The notes below the pieces were generated by a model. That model ran no database searches and was not told where the DNA came from. It was given only the letters and a program-made list of their open reading frames with translations. Position numbers and translations under genes: made by a program. Shown here one piece after another: positions 7,987 through 15,189 of a stretch of 17,477 bases of DNA (within the stretch, counting starts at the first letter, position 1; each line of letters starts with the position of its first letter). The DNA comes from Thioploca sp. (lineage in GTDB: Bacteria > Pseudomonadota > Gammaproteobacteria > Beggiatoales > Beggiatoaceae). The stretch lies in NCBI GenBank assembly GCA_011371325.1, contig DRQV01000017.1, forward strand, positions 1-17,477. The letters run 5' to 3'.

Positions 7987-8739
7987 CTAATTAGAAGAGG
8001 ATATTTTACGTCCATTTAATGGTTGTAGAGGCCTAACATTATTGGAATATAATTTCTTATACTGCTCCAATTGTGCAGTAGAAATAGTCATTGCTTGTTT
8101 TAACACAATCCATTTAACTCCTTCAGTACAAGGCGGGGTAGTAAATGAACCATCATAAGTATAATAGTTGGTGTCTGCTGGTAACATTTTTGTTATATCT
8201 ATTTGAATATCACTATGATGTTCTACTTCATTAATTTTTTTGGGTATCATATCCCATAAAGTAGTAATCAATGGATTAGCTTCACCCTTATTAAAGTAAA
8301 CTGCTACTACAGCGATCTTACCAGCATCACTCTTATGCACTAAATGCATTACCATATCAGCATGTTTACCATTAATAGCACCCTCACTTGGTGAATGACT
8401 ATGAAAACCAATAATTTTATAACTTTGATCTCCAACTGTTAATGAACCAGCTACATTTTTAGTTTTTATAGCGATAGTGTGACCATTATTAATGATCGTT
8501 AATGGAAATTGCTGATAATTAAATTGTAGCTTAGGCAAATCAGTTTTAATACTGTTAGTTATATCAATTGGGGATTGTTGCTGTCCAGAGTCACAAGTAA
8601 TATATTCTGTAGATAAACTACCCCAATGTGTCGGGCCAGTATTATCAGTATAGCTCCAATGTGAATCATGTCCACTACCTGCGGATACTTGTAAAGCTGC
8701 AAACGTTAAAGTTAATGTAGCAATTGTTTTATATAACAT
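7987..8739 (-). CDS. cah: Alpha-class carbonic anhydrase, secreted to periplasm
   Basis: A zinc enzyme interconverting CO2 and bicarbonate. The 250-residue precursor has a signal peptide (probable cut near SAG, 19-21). Zinc ligands are H113 and H115 (FHSHSPSE) and H132 (MHLVHK). The proton-shuttle histidine is probably H87 (NNGHTIAI). The segment FTTPPCTEGVKW (199-210) holds the conserved threonines and C204, which probably pairs with C49 (TCDSGQQQSPID) as in other bacterial alpha enzymes. Two usually conserved positions differ: the residue two before H132 is V130 rather than glutamate, and the residue after SE is G120 rather than histidine. The AGGA ribosome binding site nine bases before ATG 8739 supports the start. 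A periplasmic role in inorganic-carbon supply or pH balance is inferred. Confidence 0.92.
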   Translation of the reverse strand: MLYKTIATLTLTFAALQVSAGSGHDSHWSYTDNTGPTHWGSLSTEYITCDSGQQQSPIDITNSIKTDLPKLQFNYQQFPLTIINNGHTIAIKTKNVAGSLTVGDQSYKIIGFHSHSPSEGAINGKHADMVMHLVHKSDAGKIAVVAVYFNKGEANPLITTLWDMIPKKINEVEHHSDIQIDITKMLPADTNYYTYDGSFTTPPCTEGVKWIVLKQAMTISTAQLEQYKKLYSNNVRPLQPLNGRKISSSN

Positions 8740-8782
8740 GTTTGTTTTCCTAAATTATTTATTAACTGATGTTACATGGATA

Positions 8783-8814
8783 ATAAAAGGAATGCAAAAT
8801 TTATTTCACATTCC
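8783..8814 (-). terminator. Intrinsic terminator of malQ
   Basis: On the minus strand, 13 bases after the malQ stop, GGAATGTGAAAT pairs with ATTTTGCATTCC (8789-8814) over 12 pairs including two G-U pairs. The loop is very small, and TTTTATTAT follows at 8780-8788. Stem plus T-run fits a Rho-independent terminator well. Confidence 0.75.
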
Positions 8815-8826
8815 GCTAATTAATTT

Positions 8827-10530
8827 TTATAATTTAATTGCAGCTCTATCATAAAAATTAATTAAATGACGTACTTTATCATTAACCCAATGTGGTAATT
8901 GCGACCAATCAAAACGCCATTGCCAATTACCTTTTACTACTCCTGGAACATTCATTCGATGCTCACCATCTAACATTAATATATCTTGCATAGGTACGAT
9001 AGCTAATTGTGCCACTGAAGCAAATGCAGATTCAATTAATGGCCACGGCATTTCATGAGGTGGAACGTGTAAATATTCACACATAGCATGTCTAACATAT
9101 TCTGGTATTTCATGAAACCAACCTAAAGTAGTATTATTATCATGAGTTCCAGTATAAACTACACAATTCTCTACATGATTATGGGGCAAATATGGATTAT
9201 CAGAACCACTGTCAAAAGCAAATTGCAATATTTTCATACCAGGTAAGTTAAATCTATCACGTAACTCATTTACTTCATTGGTAATTATACCTAGGTCTTC
9301 TGCTACTAATGGTAAATCAATATCACTTTGTTGCAAGGTTTCAAATAAAGCATGACCAGGAGCTTTAATCCATTGACCTTCAATAGCGGTATCACAACTG
9401 GCTGGTATCGTCCAACAAGCTTCAAAACCACGAAAATGATCAATCCGTACTATATCAAATAATAATTTTGCACTGCGTAAACGTTTTATCCACCATTTAA
9501 AACCATTATCTTGCATGTATTGCCAATTATAATGTGGATTACCCCAACGTTGACCAGTTTCAGAGAAATAATCTGGTGGTACACCGGTTACTACAGTTGG
9601 ACGGCCTTGATCATTTAATAAGAAATTCTCTCGTTCTGCCCATACATCTACACTATCTTCTGCTACAAAAATTGGCACATCACCAAATAAATATACGTTT
9701 TTATTATGAGCATATTCTTTTAAAGCTAACCATTGACTAAAAAATAAAAACTGTTCAAATCGATGTTGTTCAATTTCATTAGCTAAACGTTTTCGAGCTA
9801 GCGCTAAAGCTTGTGAATCACGATCTCGCAGTTCAGTTTGCCAACCCCACCAACCGCTGGATTGTTTTATTTCATTGAGATAGGCTGGTAAATTTTCATG
9901 GTGTTCTGATAAAGCTTGTAAACATTTAGCTTGTAAAACTGAAAGATGTTCAGCTTTCAAAGCTCGGAATAAGGCATAATCTTCCAACCAATCAGCATGA
10001 GCTTCAATAAACTCAGCAAAATTAGCTCGATCATCAGTATGAGCATTGTTCTCAAAACCAGCTTTAGCTTCTTTCAAACGAGCATGGCGATAACGTATAG
10101 CAGAATTTTGTTCAATTGATATACATTGTTCTTTAAATTGGCTATGTTCTAACTTTTGTTTTAACTCGGTTTCTATTGAAGTTTCTGTTAGCCAACCGTC
10201 TTTAGCAAGCCGGATTAATTCTGATTGTAATTCAGATTCTGAAATAGGGGCCGAATCTTTGCTTAACCAGGATTTTTCAACTAGAAAGTCTAAATTAATG
10301 AGTAAAGAATTTGCTGCATGGACTGATTGACATTGATATGGAGATAAATCTTCATGTGGTTGACCTAAAGGTAACGTTTGCCAAATCGAAATATGACAAT
10401 CTGCGAGAAAGTCTATAAAACGATAAGCATGTTGACCTAAGTCACCATTACCAGGAGTACCAGGTAACGAGGTCGGATGTAATAGTATACCACCACGACG
10501 TTGTTTAAAAAAATCGGTATTAGAACTCAT
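8827..10530 (-). CDS. malQ: 4-alpha-glucanotransferase (amylomaltase)
   Basis: A GH77 enzyme that transfers alpha-1,4-glucan segments between malto-oligosaccharides or glycogen breakdown products in the cytoplasm. The N-terminus RRGGILLHPTSLPG is typical of the subfamily. Catalytic residues are D364 (nucleophile, IVRIDHFRGF), E411 (acid/base, VAEDLG) and D464 (GTHDNNT). VPPDYFSETGQRWGNP (318-332) is another family signature. At 567 residues it is longer than the usual roughly 500. The surplus falls mainly in a glutamate-rich helical stretch at about 95-170. The start is ATG 10530 with no Shine-Dalgarno sequence, and a promoter -10 box lies only nine bases upstream, so the mRNA may be leaderless. 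No other glycogen genes are in the window. Confidence 0.95.
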   Translation of the reverse strand: MSSNTDFFKQRRGGILLHPTSLPGTPGNGDLGQHAYRFIDFLADCHISIWQTLPLGQPHEDLSPYQCQSVHAANSLLINLDFLVEKSWLSKDSAPISESELQSELIRLAKDGWLTETSIETELKQKLEHSQFKEQCISIEQNSAIRYRHARLKEAKAGFENNAHTDDRANFAEFIEAHADWLEDYALFRALKAEHLSVLQAKCLQALSEHHENLPAYLNEIKQSSGWWGWQTELRDRDSQALALARKRLANEIEQHRFEQFLFFSQWLALKEYAHNKNVYLFGDVPIFVAEDSVDVWAERENFLLNDQGRPTVVTGVPPDYFSETGQRWGNPHYNWQYMQDNGFKWWIKRLRSAKLLFDIVRIDHFRGFEACWTIPASCDTAIEGQWIKAPGHALFETLQQSDIDLPLVAEDLGIITNEVNELRDRFNLPGMKILQFAFDSGSDNPYLPHNHVENCVVYTGTHDNNTTLGWFHEIPEYVRHAMCEYLHVPPHEMPWPLIESAFASVAQLAIVPMQDILMLDGEHRMNVPGVVKGNWQWRFDWSQLPHWVNDKVRHLINFYDRAAIKL

Positions 10531-10539
10531 GTTATACTA

Positions 10540-10567
10540 ATAATAAGTGTTTCGGGTAATATTGCAA
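10540..10567 (-). promoter_or_regulatory. Probable sigma70-type promoter of malQ
   Basis: -35 TTGCAA (10562-10567), a 16-base spacer and -10 TATTAT (10540-10545), read on the minus strand. The -10 box ends nine bases before the malQ ATG, so the predicted transcript would start at or next to the start codon. Confidence 0.5.
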
Positions 10568-10637
10568 TGGATTAAATTCTGATTTAAATCTTACAAAACT
10601 ATTTCCTATGAATTAAAGCTGAATAAAATACTAACAT

Positions 10638-10660
10638 TTCTTGTTTTAATGAGTCAAGAA
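10638..10660 (-). terminator. Possible terminator after the methylthioinosine phosphorylase gene
   Basis: Arms TTCTTG/CAAGAA (10655-10660 and 10638-10643), extended by AAC/GTT across a two-base internal loop. On the minus strand it is followed by a T-rich stretch with TATTTTATT. The loop is 11 bases and the stem is weak, so this is tentative. Confidence 0.35.
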
Positions 10661-10663
10661 TAG

Positions 10664-11404
10664 TTAATAATCCTGAAGAACTTTTTCTAACAATTGCCGT
10701 ACATAATCAATTCCATCAGTTAGATTTGCCTCTATTTCCGCCATAGTTATTTGCTCATTGCCACGTCCTGCTGCTTCATTAGCAATTACTGCACAGGTTG
10801 CATAACATAAATCTACCTCTCTAGCTAAGACAGCTTCTGGCATTCCAGTCATACCTACAATATCGCAACCATCTTGTTCCATACGATCTATTTCAGCAAT
10901 TGTTTCTAAACGAGGACCTTGAGTTATCCCATAAACTCCTTGAGAGAACACTCTGAAATTAACTTGATCGGATGCATTTAAAAATCTATTTCTTAAATCT
11001 TCACAGTATGGATTGGTAAAATCAATATGAGTTACATGACTTAAGTCTTCGGCAAAAAAAGTATGTTCTCGACCGTAAGTATAATCAATAATTTGATGCG
11101 GAATTATTAAGTCACCTGGTTGCATATCAGGATGAATACTACCTACGGCAGCAATAGCAATAACTGATTCTATGCCTATCTGTTTAAGAGCATGTATATT
11201 AGCCCGATAATTGATTTTATGTGGTGGAATCGTATGTTTAGTTCCATGACGAGCTAAAAATACTATTGATTTATTATCATAAATACCATGAATTATTGGG
11301 CTAGATGTTTCTCCATATGGAGTTTTTAATACTTGGTGATTAGTAATTTTTAAACCTTCTAGTTCAGTTAAACCACTACCACCGATAATTGCCAGTTCAG
11401 TCAT
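10664..11404 (-). CDS. S-methyl-5'-thioinosine phosphorylase (PNP/MTAP family)
   Basis: A 246-residue purine nucleoside phosphorylase of the MTAP/PNP type. Phosphate-binding motifs are GGSGL (8-12) and ARHGTKH (51-57). GVYGITQGPRLET (156-168) and GMTGMPEAVLARE (184-196) form the nucleoside pocket. True MTA phosphorylases have a TDYDCW-like Asp-x-Asp segment that contacts the adenine amino group. Here the matching region reads IANEAAGRG (207-215) with no aspartates. This fits the methylthioinosine-specific enzymes known in Pseudomonas, which act after an MTA deaminase. The enzyme would release hypoxanthine and methylthioribose-1-phosphate from the by-product of polyamine synthesis. The start is ATG 11404 without a clear ribosome binding site, 53 bases after trhP, probably in the same transcript. 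A generic MTAP function is the alternative. Confidence 0.88.
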   Translation of the reverse strand: MTELAIIGGSGLTELEGLKITNHQVLKTPYGETSSPIIHGIYDNKSIVFLARHGTKHTIPPHKINYRANIHALKQIGIESVIAIAAVGSIHPDMQPGDLIIPHQIIDYTYGREHTFFAEDLSHVTHIDFTNPYCEDLRNRFLNASDQVNFRVFSQGVYGITQGPRLETIAEIDRMEQDGCDIVGMTGMPEAVLAREVDLCYATCAVIANEAAGRGNEQITMAEIEANLTDGIDYVRQLLEKVLQDY

Positions 11405-11457
11405 ATTTATATTAAATTTTATTTAAAAAGTAATCAAATATTAGCTATTGATTTTAA

Positions 11458-12726
11458 TTAACAATTCACTGTTAATTTTATATCTTTTGCCAATAAACCA
11501 TAATTCACTCCGATTGGAATAGGTGGCCGAATGCGTACTGTATGCCCAGAACCAGGAGCAACTTCTATATTATTATTATATTGATCTTTAAGTTGTTCTA
11601 GTTTAAATTGTTGATTGCCTTGTGGTGAAATAAGTTCTAAGTTATCTCCAAGTTCAAAATGGTTCTTTACTTCAATATCTAATAGTTCTCCAGTATAACC
11701 CAAAACTTCTCCGACAAATTGTTGCTGATTATGAACTGAATTATTAGACTTATAATTCTGATATTCTTCTGGTACATGTCGCCGATAAAATCCCTCGGTA
11801 TATTCTCTATTAGTTAAATTATCTAATTCTTGGAATAATTTTATGTCAAAATCTTTATTAGCAGTAATGTCATCAATAGCTTGCCGATAAATTTGAGCAG
11901 TCCGTGCCACATAATAATAAGATTTAGTACGACCTTCAATTTTAACAGAATCTATACCTATTTCTGTCAGTGTTTTTATATGTTGTATGGCACGTAAATC
12001 CTTAGAATTCATGATATAAGTACCATTTTCATCTTCAAAAATTGGTAAATATTTACCAGGTCGTTCTTTTTCTTCTAACAGATGAATCCCGATAGTATCT
12101 TCCTTGCCTTCATATAATTTATAATTCCAGCGGCAAGCATTGGTACAGCTACCTTGGTTAGCATCACGATGATTAATATAACCCGATAATAAACAGCGAC
12201 CTGAGTAAGCGATACATAAAGAGCCATGTACAAATACTTCCAATTCCATATCTGGACATTGCTGCCGAATTTCTGCAATATCTTCTAGCGATAATTCACG
12301 AGATAAAATAATACGGATTAAGCCTAACTTCTGCCAAAATTTAACTGAAGCATAATTCATGGTATTAGCTTGAACTGATAAATGAATATCTTGTTGAGGC
12401 CAACGTTCTCTGACCAACATGACCAATCCAGGATCAGCCATAATTAGTGCATCTGGTTGCATTTCAATTATGGGAGCCATATCATCCATGAAGGTTTTTA
12501 ATTTTGCATTATGTGGAAGCAAATTACAAGCAATATAGAATTTTTTATTTTGAGCATGTGCTTCTGTAATACCTTGGGCTAAATTATCTAGTTTAGCAAA
12601 GTCATTTTGGCGTACTCGTAAACTATAACGAGGTTGGCCAGCATAAACGGCATCAGCTCCATAAGCAAAAGCATACCGCATATTTTTTAAGGTACCGGCT
12701 GGAGAAAGTAATTCTGGTGGTTTCAT
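11458..12726 (-). CDS. trhP: U32 family protein, tRNA 5-hydroxyuridine synthesis protein TrhP (YegQ)
   Basis: Very close to E. coli YegQ/TrhP along its whole length, beginning KPPELLSPAGTLKNMRYAF. TrhP takes part in prephenate-dependent hydroxylation of U34 in tRNAs, the step before cmo5U or mcmo5U formation. The U32 signature and likely iron-sulfur ligands are visible: C171, C178, C194 and C198 in FVHGSLC, GRCLLSGYINHRD and GSCTNACRW. SKDLRAIQHI (241-250) and KIEGRTKSYYYVARTAQIYR follow, and a small beta-barrel domain lies at the C-terminus (about 335-422). The protein has 422 residues against 453 in E. coli; the loss is mainly a shorter linker after EGKED (206-210). A GGAAAA element lies rather far upstream of ATG 12726. 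It diverges from the cytochrome gene. Confidence 0.93.
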   Translation of the reverse strand: MKPPELLSPAGTLKNMRYAFAYGADAVYAGQPRYSLRVRQNDFAKLDNLAQGITEAHAQNKKFYIACNLLPHNAKLKTFMDDMAPIIEMQPDALIMADPGLVMLVRERWPQQDIHLSVQANTMNYASVKFWQKLGLIRIILSRELSLEDIAEIRQQCPDMELEVFVHGSLCIAYSGRCLLSGYINHRDANQGSCTNACRWNYKLYEGKEDTIGIHLLEEKERPGKYLPIFEDENGTYIMNSKDLRAIQHIKTLTEIGIDSVKIEGRTKSYYYVARTAQIYRQAIDDITANKDFDIKLFQELDNLTNREYTEGFYRRHVPEEYQNYKSNNSVHNQQQFVGEVLGYTGELLDIEVKNHFELGDNLELISPQGNQQFKLEQLKDQYNNNIEVAPGSGHTVRIRPPIPIGVNYGLLAKDIKLTVNC

Positions 12727-12830
12727 TAAGTTGATTAGTTTTCCTTATTTTGAGTTTAATACGATTACAGGTTGAGTAAATAACAACTCATTTTAACTTA
12801 TCGACCACTTTTGGATTATTTGTTAATATT

Positions 12831-12850
12831 ACTAGAAAAAGTTTTCTAGT
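12831..12850. promoter_or_regulatory. Perfect 20-base palindrome, operator-like
   Basis: Nine-base arms ACTAGAAAA/TTTTCTAGT separated by AG, in the divergent gap between trhP and the cytochrome gene. It sits 38 bases upstream of the predicted -35 box of the cytochrome promoter and 104 bases from the trhP start. The shorter palindrome GCAATTGC (12851-12858) abuts it. The low GC content and the position in a divergent promoter region favour a regulator-binding site over a terminator. No regulator can be named. Confidence 0.5.
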
Positions 12851-12888
12851 GCAATTGCCACACGTTAAAAAATACATACAATTACTGA

Positions 12889-12918
12889 TTGGCTTTTGTG
12901 CTTTAGTTATGGTATGAT
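12889..12918 (+). promoter_or_regulatory. Probable sigma70-type promoter of the triheme cytochrome gene
   Basis: -35 TTGGCT (12889-12894), an 18-base spacer and -10 TATGAT (12913-12918), 43 bases before the GTG start. A GAGGA ribosome binding site at 12948-12952 follows. Confidence 0.5.
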
Positions 12919-12961
12919 TTTTGGTATTATTGCAAACTATTTAAACTGAGGAAAACTTATA

Positions 12962-14086
12962 GTGAGTCAACGAGATACTTCTTCGATTAAAAATTTACTT
13001 ATTGGTATTGTGGTTTTTATTGGTATCATTTTACCTATTGCATCCATCATCAATAAACTAGTAACAGCAGAGCTTGAACTTCATAAGTCTCAAAAACTTA
13101 ATACTGAACAAGTTGAAAAAGTAGTTTTAATATCACAACCTAAATCAGAAGTAGAGATAACTTTACCCACAGTATCTGATGAAGACCTTATCATAGTAAA
13201 TAAATTAGGTAAAGAAGTTTACTATAAAGCTTGTACATCTTGTCATACTGCTGGTTTGGCCGGAGCCCCAAAATTTGGTGATAAAAATAGTTGGGCTAAA
13301 CGAATTGCTAAAGGTGAACAGGCACTAATTAATAATGCTATGAATGGGATTAATGTTATGCCACCGCGAGGTGGACGTAGTGAATTAAGTGACGAAGAAG
13401 TAAAAATGGCAGTAAGATACATGTTATTAGCTGTAAGTGATACGAATAATGTAGAGCCAGTTACAATAGTTGAAAAACCAGTACCAATTGTTACAAAACC
13501 TATTATTAAACCAGTTCAATCGGTTACTAAATTAAAATCCGGTAAAGAAGTGTATGCTATGTCATGTATAACTTGTCATGGTGAAGGAATAGTTGGTGCT
13601 CCTAAAATTGGTGATAAGATTAGTTGGCAAGCAAGAATTACTAAAGGCGAAGAGGCATTAATTGCTAGTGTTATTAATGGTCTTAATATTATGCCTCCGC
13701 GTGGAGGAAATAAAACTCTTAGTGATGAGGAAATAAAACGAGCAGTAAAATATATATTAGAAGCAGTTGCTAATCCAACCCCTAGTCAAATTGAAAAGCC
13801 CAGTAAAACAGTAAAATCAGTAATGCTTGGCAATGCTAAAATGTCTGGCAAAGAAGTTTATGATACTTCTTGTGCTTCTTGTCATGCAATTGGTATTGCT
13901 AAAGCACCACGATTTGGTAAAAAATCTGACTGGAAACCAAGAATAGCTAAAGGTGAAAAAGCACTTCTATCTAGTGTTATTAATGGTTTTAATGTTATGC
14001 CACCACGTGGTGGTAATAATCATCTTAATGATGCAGAAATTAAATTGGCTATCCAATATATGATAAAGTCTGCCAACGATAAATAA
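12962..14086 (+). CDS. Membrane-anchored triheme c-type cytochrome (three cytochrome c5-like domains)
   Basis: A 374-residue protein with a short basic N-terminus, one membrane span (11-30, uncleaved anchor likely) and three similar c-type domains on the periplasmic side. Heme motifs are C91-TS-CH95, C202-IT-CH206 and C304-AS-CH308. In each domain the sixth-ligand methionine of MPPRGG (M133, M244, M346) lies exactly 42 residues after the first cysteine, and the shared frame KEVY, CH, AP, W, RI, KGE, MPPRGG, L(S/N)D repeats. MPP(R/K)GG is the hallmark of cytochrome c5. Proline/lysine/valine-rich linkers (about 161-192 and 271-294) join the domains. The protein probably shuttles electrons between membrane complexes and periplasmic partners, but no oxidase or reductase gene is nearby. 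The start is GTG at 12962, nine bases after a GAGGA site. It is the only plus-strand gene here. Confidence 0.93.
   Translation: MSQRDTSSIKNLLIGIVVFIGIILPIASIINKLVTAELELHKSQKLNTEQVEKVVLISQPKSEVEITLPTVSDEDLIIVNKLGKEVYYKACTSCHTAGLAGAPKFGDKNSWAKRIAKGEQALINNAMNGINVMPPRGGRSELSDEEVKMAVRYMLLAVSDTNNVEPVTIVEKPVPIVTKPIIKPVQSVTKLKSGKEVYAMSCITCHGEGIVGAPKIGDKISWQARITKGEEALIASVINGLNIMPPRGGNKTLSDEEIKRAVKYILEAVANPTPSQIEKPSKTVKSVMLGNAKMSGKEVYDTSCASCHAIGIAKAPRFGKKSDWKPRIAKGEKALLSSVINGFNVMPPRGGNNHLNDAEIKLAIQYMIKSANDK
13202..14065 (+). repeat. Three-fold internal repeat of the cytochrome c5 unit
   Basis: Units at about 13202-13426, 13538-13759 and 13844-14065, each about 74 codons from (S)GKEVY to the AV(R/K)Y(M/I)L-type helix. 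CxxCH offsets are 111 and 102 residues. Protein similarity is high while third codon positions differ, so the duplication is not very recent. Confidence 0.8.
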
Positions 14087-14288
14087 TTGTCATGGTTCCC
14101 GATTCAGTTAAACCTATTATTATCTAGTTTTCGCTTGAATGGGAATTGGACGCACCACCCTCTGGGATTCTAAAAATAAGTTGCTCATGGAAGAGAATTT
14201 ATCTTAAGTAACAAACTGAAGTTATCATTAATTAAAATTGGCTTACAAGCTCTTTGATTTTATAAAAATAGGTATTTCTACTTAAATA
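14087..14288. other. Gap with a GC-richer block of unknown nature
   Basis: Between the convergent cytochrome and pssA genes. Most of the gap is AT-rich, but 14131-14170 has 22 G or C in 40 bases, well above its surroundings. A 22-codon open frame (14139-14207, reading MGIGRTTLWDSKNKLL...) spans the block, without a ribosome binding site. I find no tRNA-like fold. It may be a piece of a dispersed repeat or a decayed element; no function can be assigned. Confidence 0.35.
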
Positions 14289-14318
14289 ATGGAAGCAGAA
14301 TAATCTTCTAACTTCCAT
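14289..14318. terminator. Hairpin between convergent cytochrome and pssA genes, possibly bidirectional terminator
   Basis: Arms ATGGAAG (14289-14295) and CTTCCAT (14312-14318), with a second inner pairing AGAA/TTCT (14297-14300 and 14306-14309). It lies 20 bases past the pssA stop and about 200 bases past the cytochrome stop. Neither side has a strong T-run, so efficiency is doubtful. Confidence 0.45.
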
Positions 14319-14337
14319 TTGCTAGTTCAATTAATAA

Positions 14338-15093
14338 TTAACGGTTACGTGAAATATTATGTAATTGTATTAGTGTCATGATTGGGCCTGAAATAGCGTA
14401 AATAAAAAACACTATGAATAATACTTGAGGCGGATCTATCGAAATTAATGCAAATAGCATTACTATGAGTAAAATATTTATAAATGGTATTTTTCCTTTC
14501 AAATCCAAATCTTTAAAACTACGATAACGAAATTTACTAACCATCAATAAACCAGCTATTACAGTCATAAACCAAGTTATCAAAACTAAATCAGCTCCAT
14601 CTAATTGATTATCAGCTCCTATCCACACAAAACCAGCTATTACTCCAGCAGCAGCAGGGCTTGCTAATCCTTGAAAATAAGCCTTATCAGCCTTGTCAAC
14701 TTGAGTGTTAAATCTTGCTAACCTCATAGCAGTACAAGCAGTATAAATAAATGCTGCTAACCAACCGAGTTTGCCAAAAAAACTGGATATGTCAATTAAG
14801 GAAGATAAAGACCATTGATACATTAATAATGCTGGTGCTAACCCAAAACATATTAAGTCAGATAAACTATCGTATTCAGTTCCAAAAGTACTTTCGGTAT
14901 TAGTCATCCGAGCAACCCGCCCATCAAGACCATCAAGTATCATACCTATGAATATTGTTACTGCAGCCATTTCAAATTTACCATGAATTGCCGCAACTAT
15001 GGCATAAAAACCGGAAAATAAAGCTGCAGTAGTGAATAAATTAGGTAATAAATAAATCCCACGTCGTCGCTTAATAGGTCGTTTTGTGTCCAT
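14338..15093 (-). CDS. pssA: CDP-diacylglycerol-serine O-phosphatidyltransferase
   Basis: A membrane enzyme of the CDP-alcohol phosphatidyltransferase family that makes phosphatidylserine, the precursor of phosphatidylethanolamine. The metal and CDP-binding signature is complete: D57-G58, A61-R62, G71, D75 and D79 in DGLDGRVARMTNTESTFGTEYDSLSD-type sequence. The 251-residue protein has about six to eight hydrophobic helices, starting at about 17-36. It is the integral-membrane type found in many bacteria, not the peripheral phospholipase D-like E. coli PssA. The ribosome binding site AAGGA lies six bases before ATG 15093. It is 96 bases downstream of ilvC. An ilv-pssA order occurs in other gammaproteobacteria, where psd often sits between them; psd is absent here. 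Confidence 0.93.
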   Translation of the reverse strand: MDTKRPIKRRRGIYLLPNLFTTAALFSGFYAIVAAIHGKFEMAAVTIFIGMILDGLDGRVARMTNTESTFGTEYDSLSDLICFGLAPALLMYQWSLSSLIDISSFFGKLGWLAAFIYTACTAMRLARFNTQVDKADKAYFQGLASPAAAGVIAGFVWIGADNQLDGADLVLITWFMTVIAGLLMVSKFRYRSFKDLDLKGKIPFINILLIVMLFALISIDPPQVLFIVFFIYAISGPIMTLIQLHNISRNR

Positions 15094-15189
15094 ACTTTTC
15101 CTTAATTTTTAATTTATAATCCTTAATTCTCAATTAAAATCAAAGTCTCTCATAGCTTTAATTAAACATTAAGAATTCATAATTAAGAT

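Noticed and set aside
12075..12278. A 67-codon frame on the minus strand inside trhP
   Set aside because: It is another frame of the strongly conserved trhP coding sequence and encodes nothing recognisable.
14139..14207. A 22-codon open frame as a small protein gene
   Set aside because: It has no ribosome binding site or promoter, and adjacent frames are equally open; kept only as an observation on base composition.
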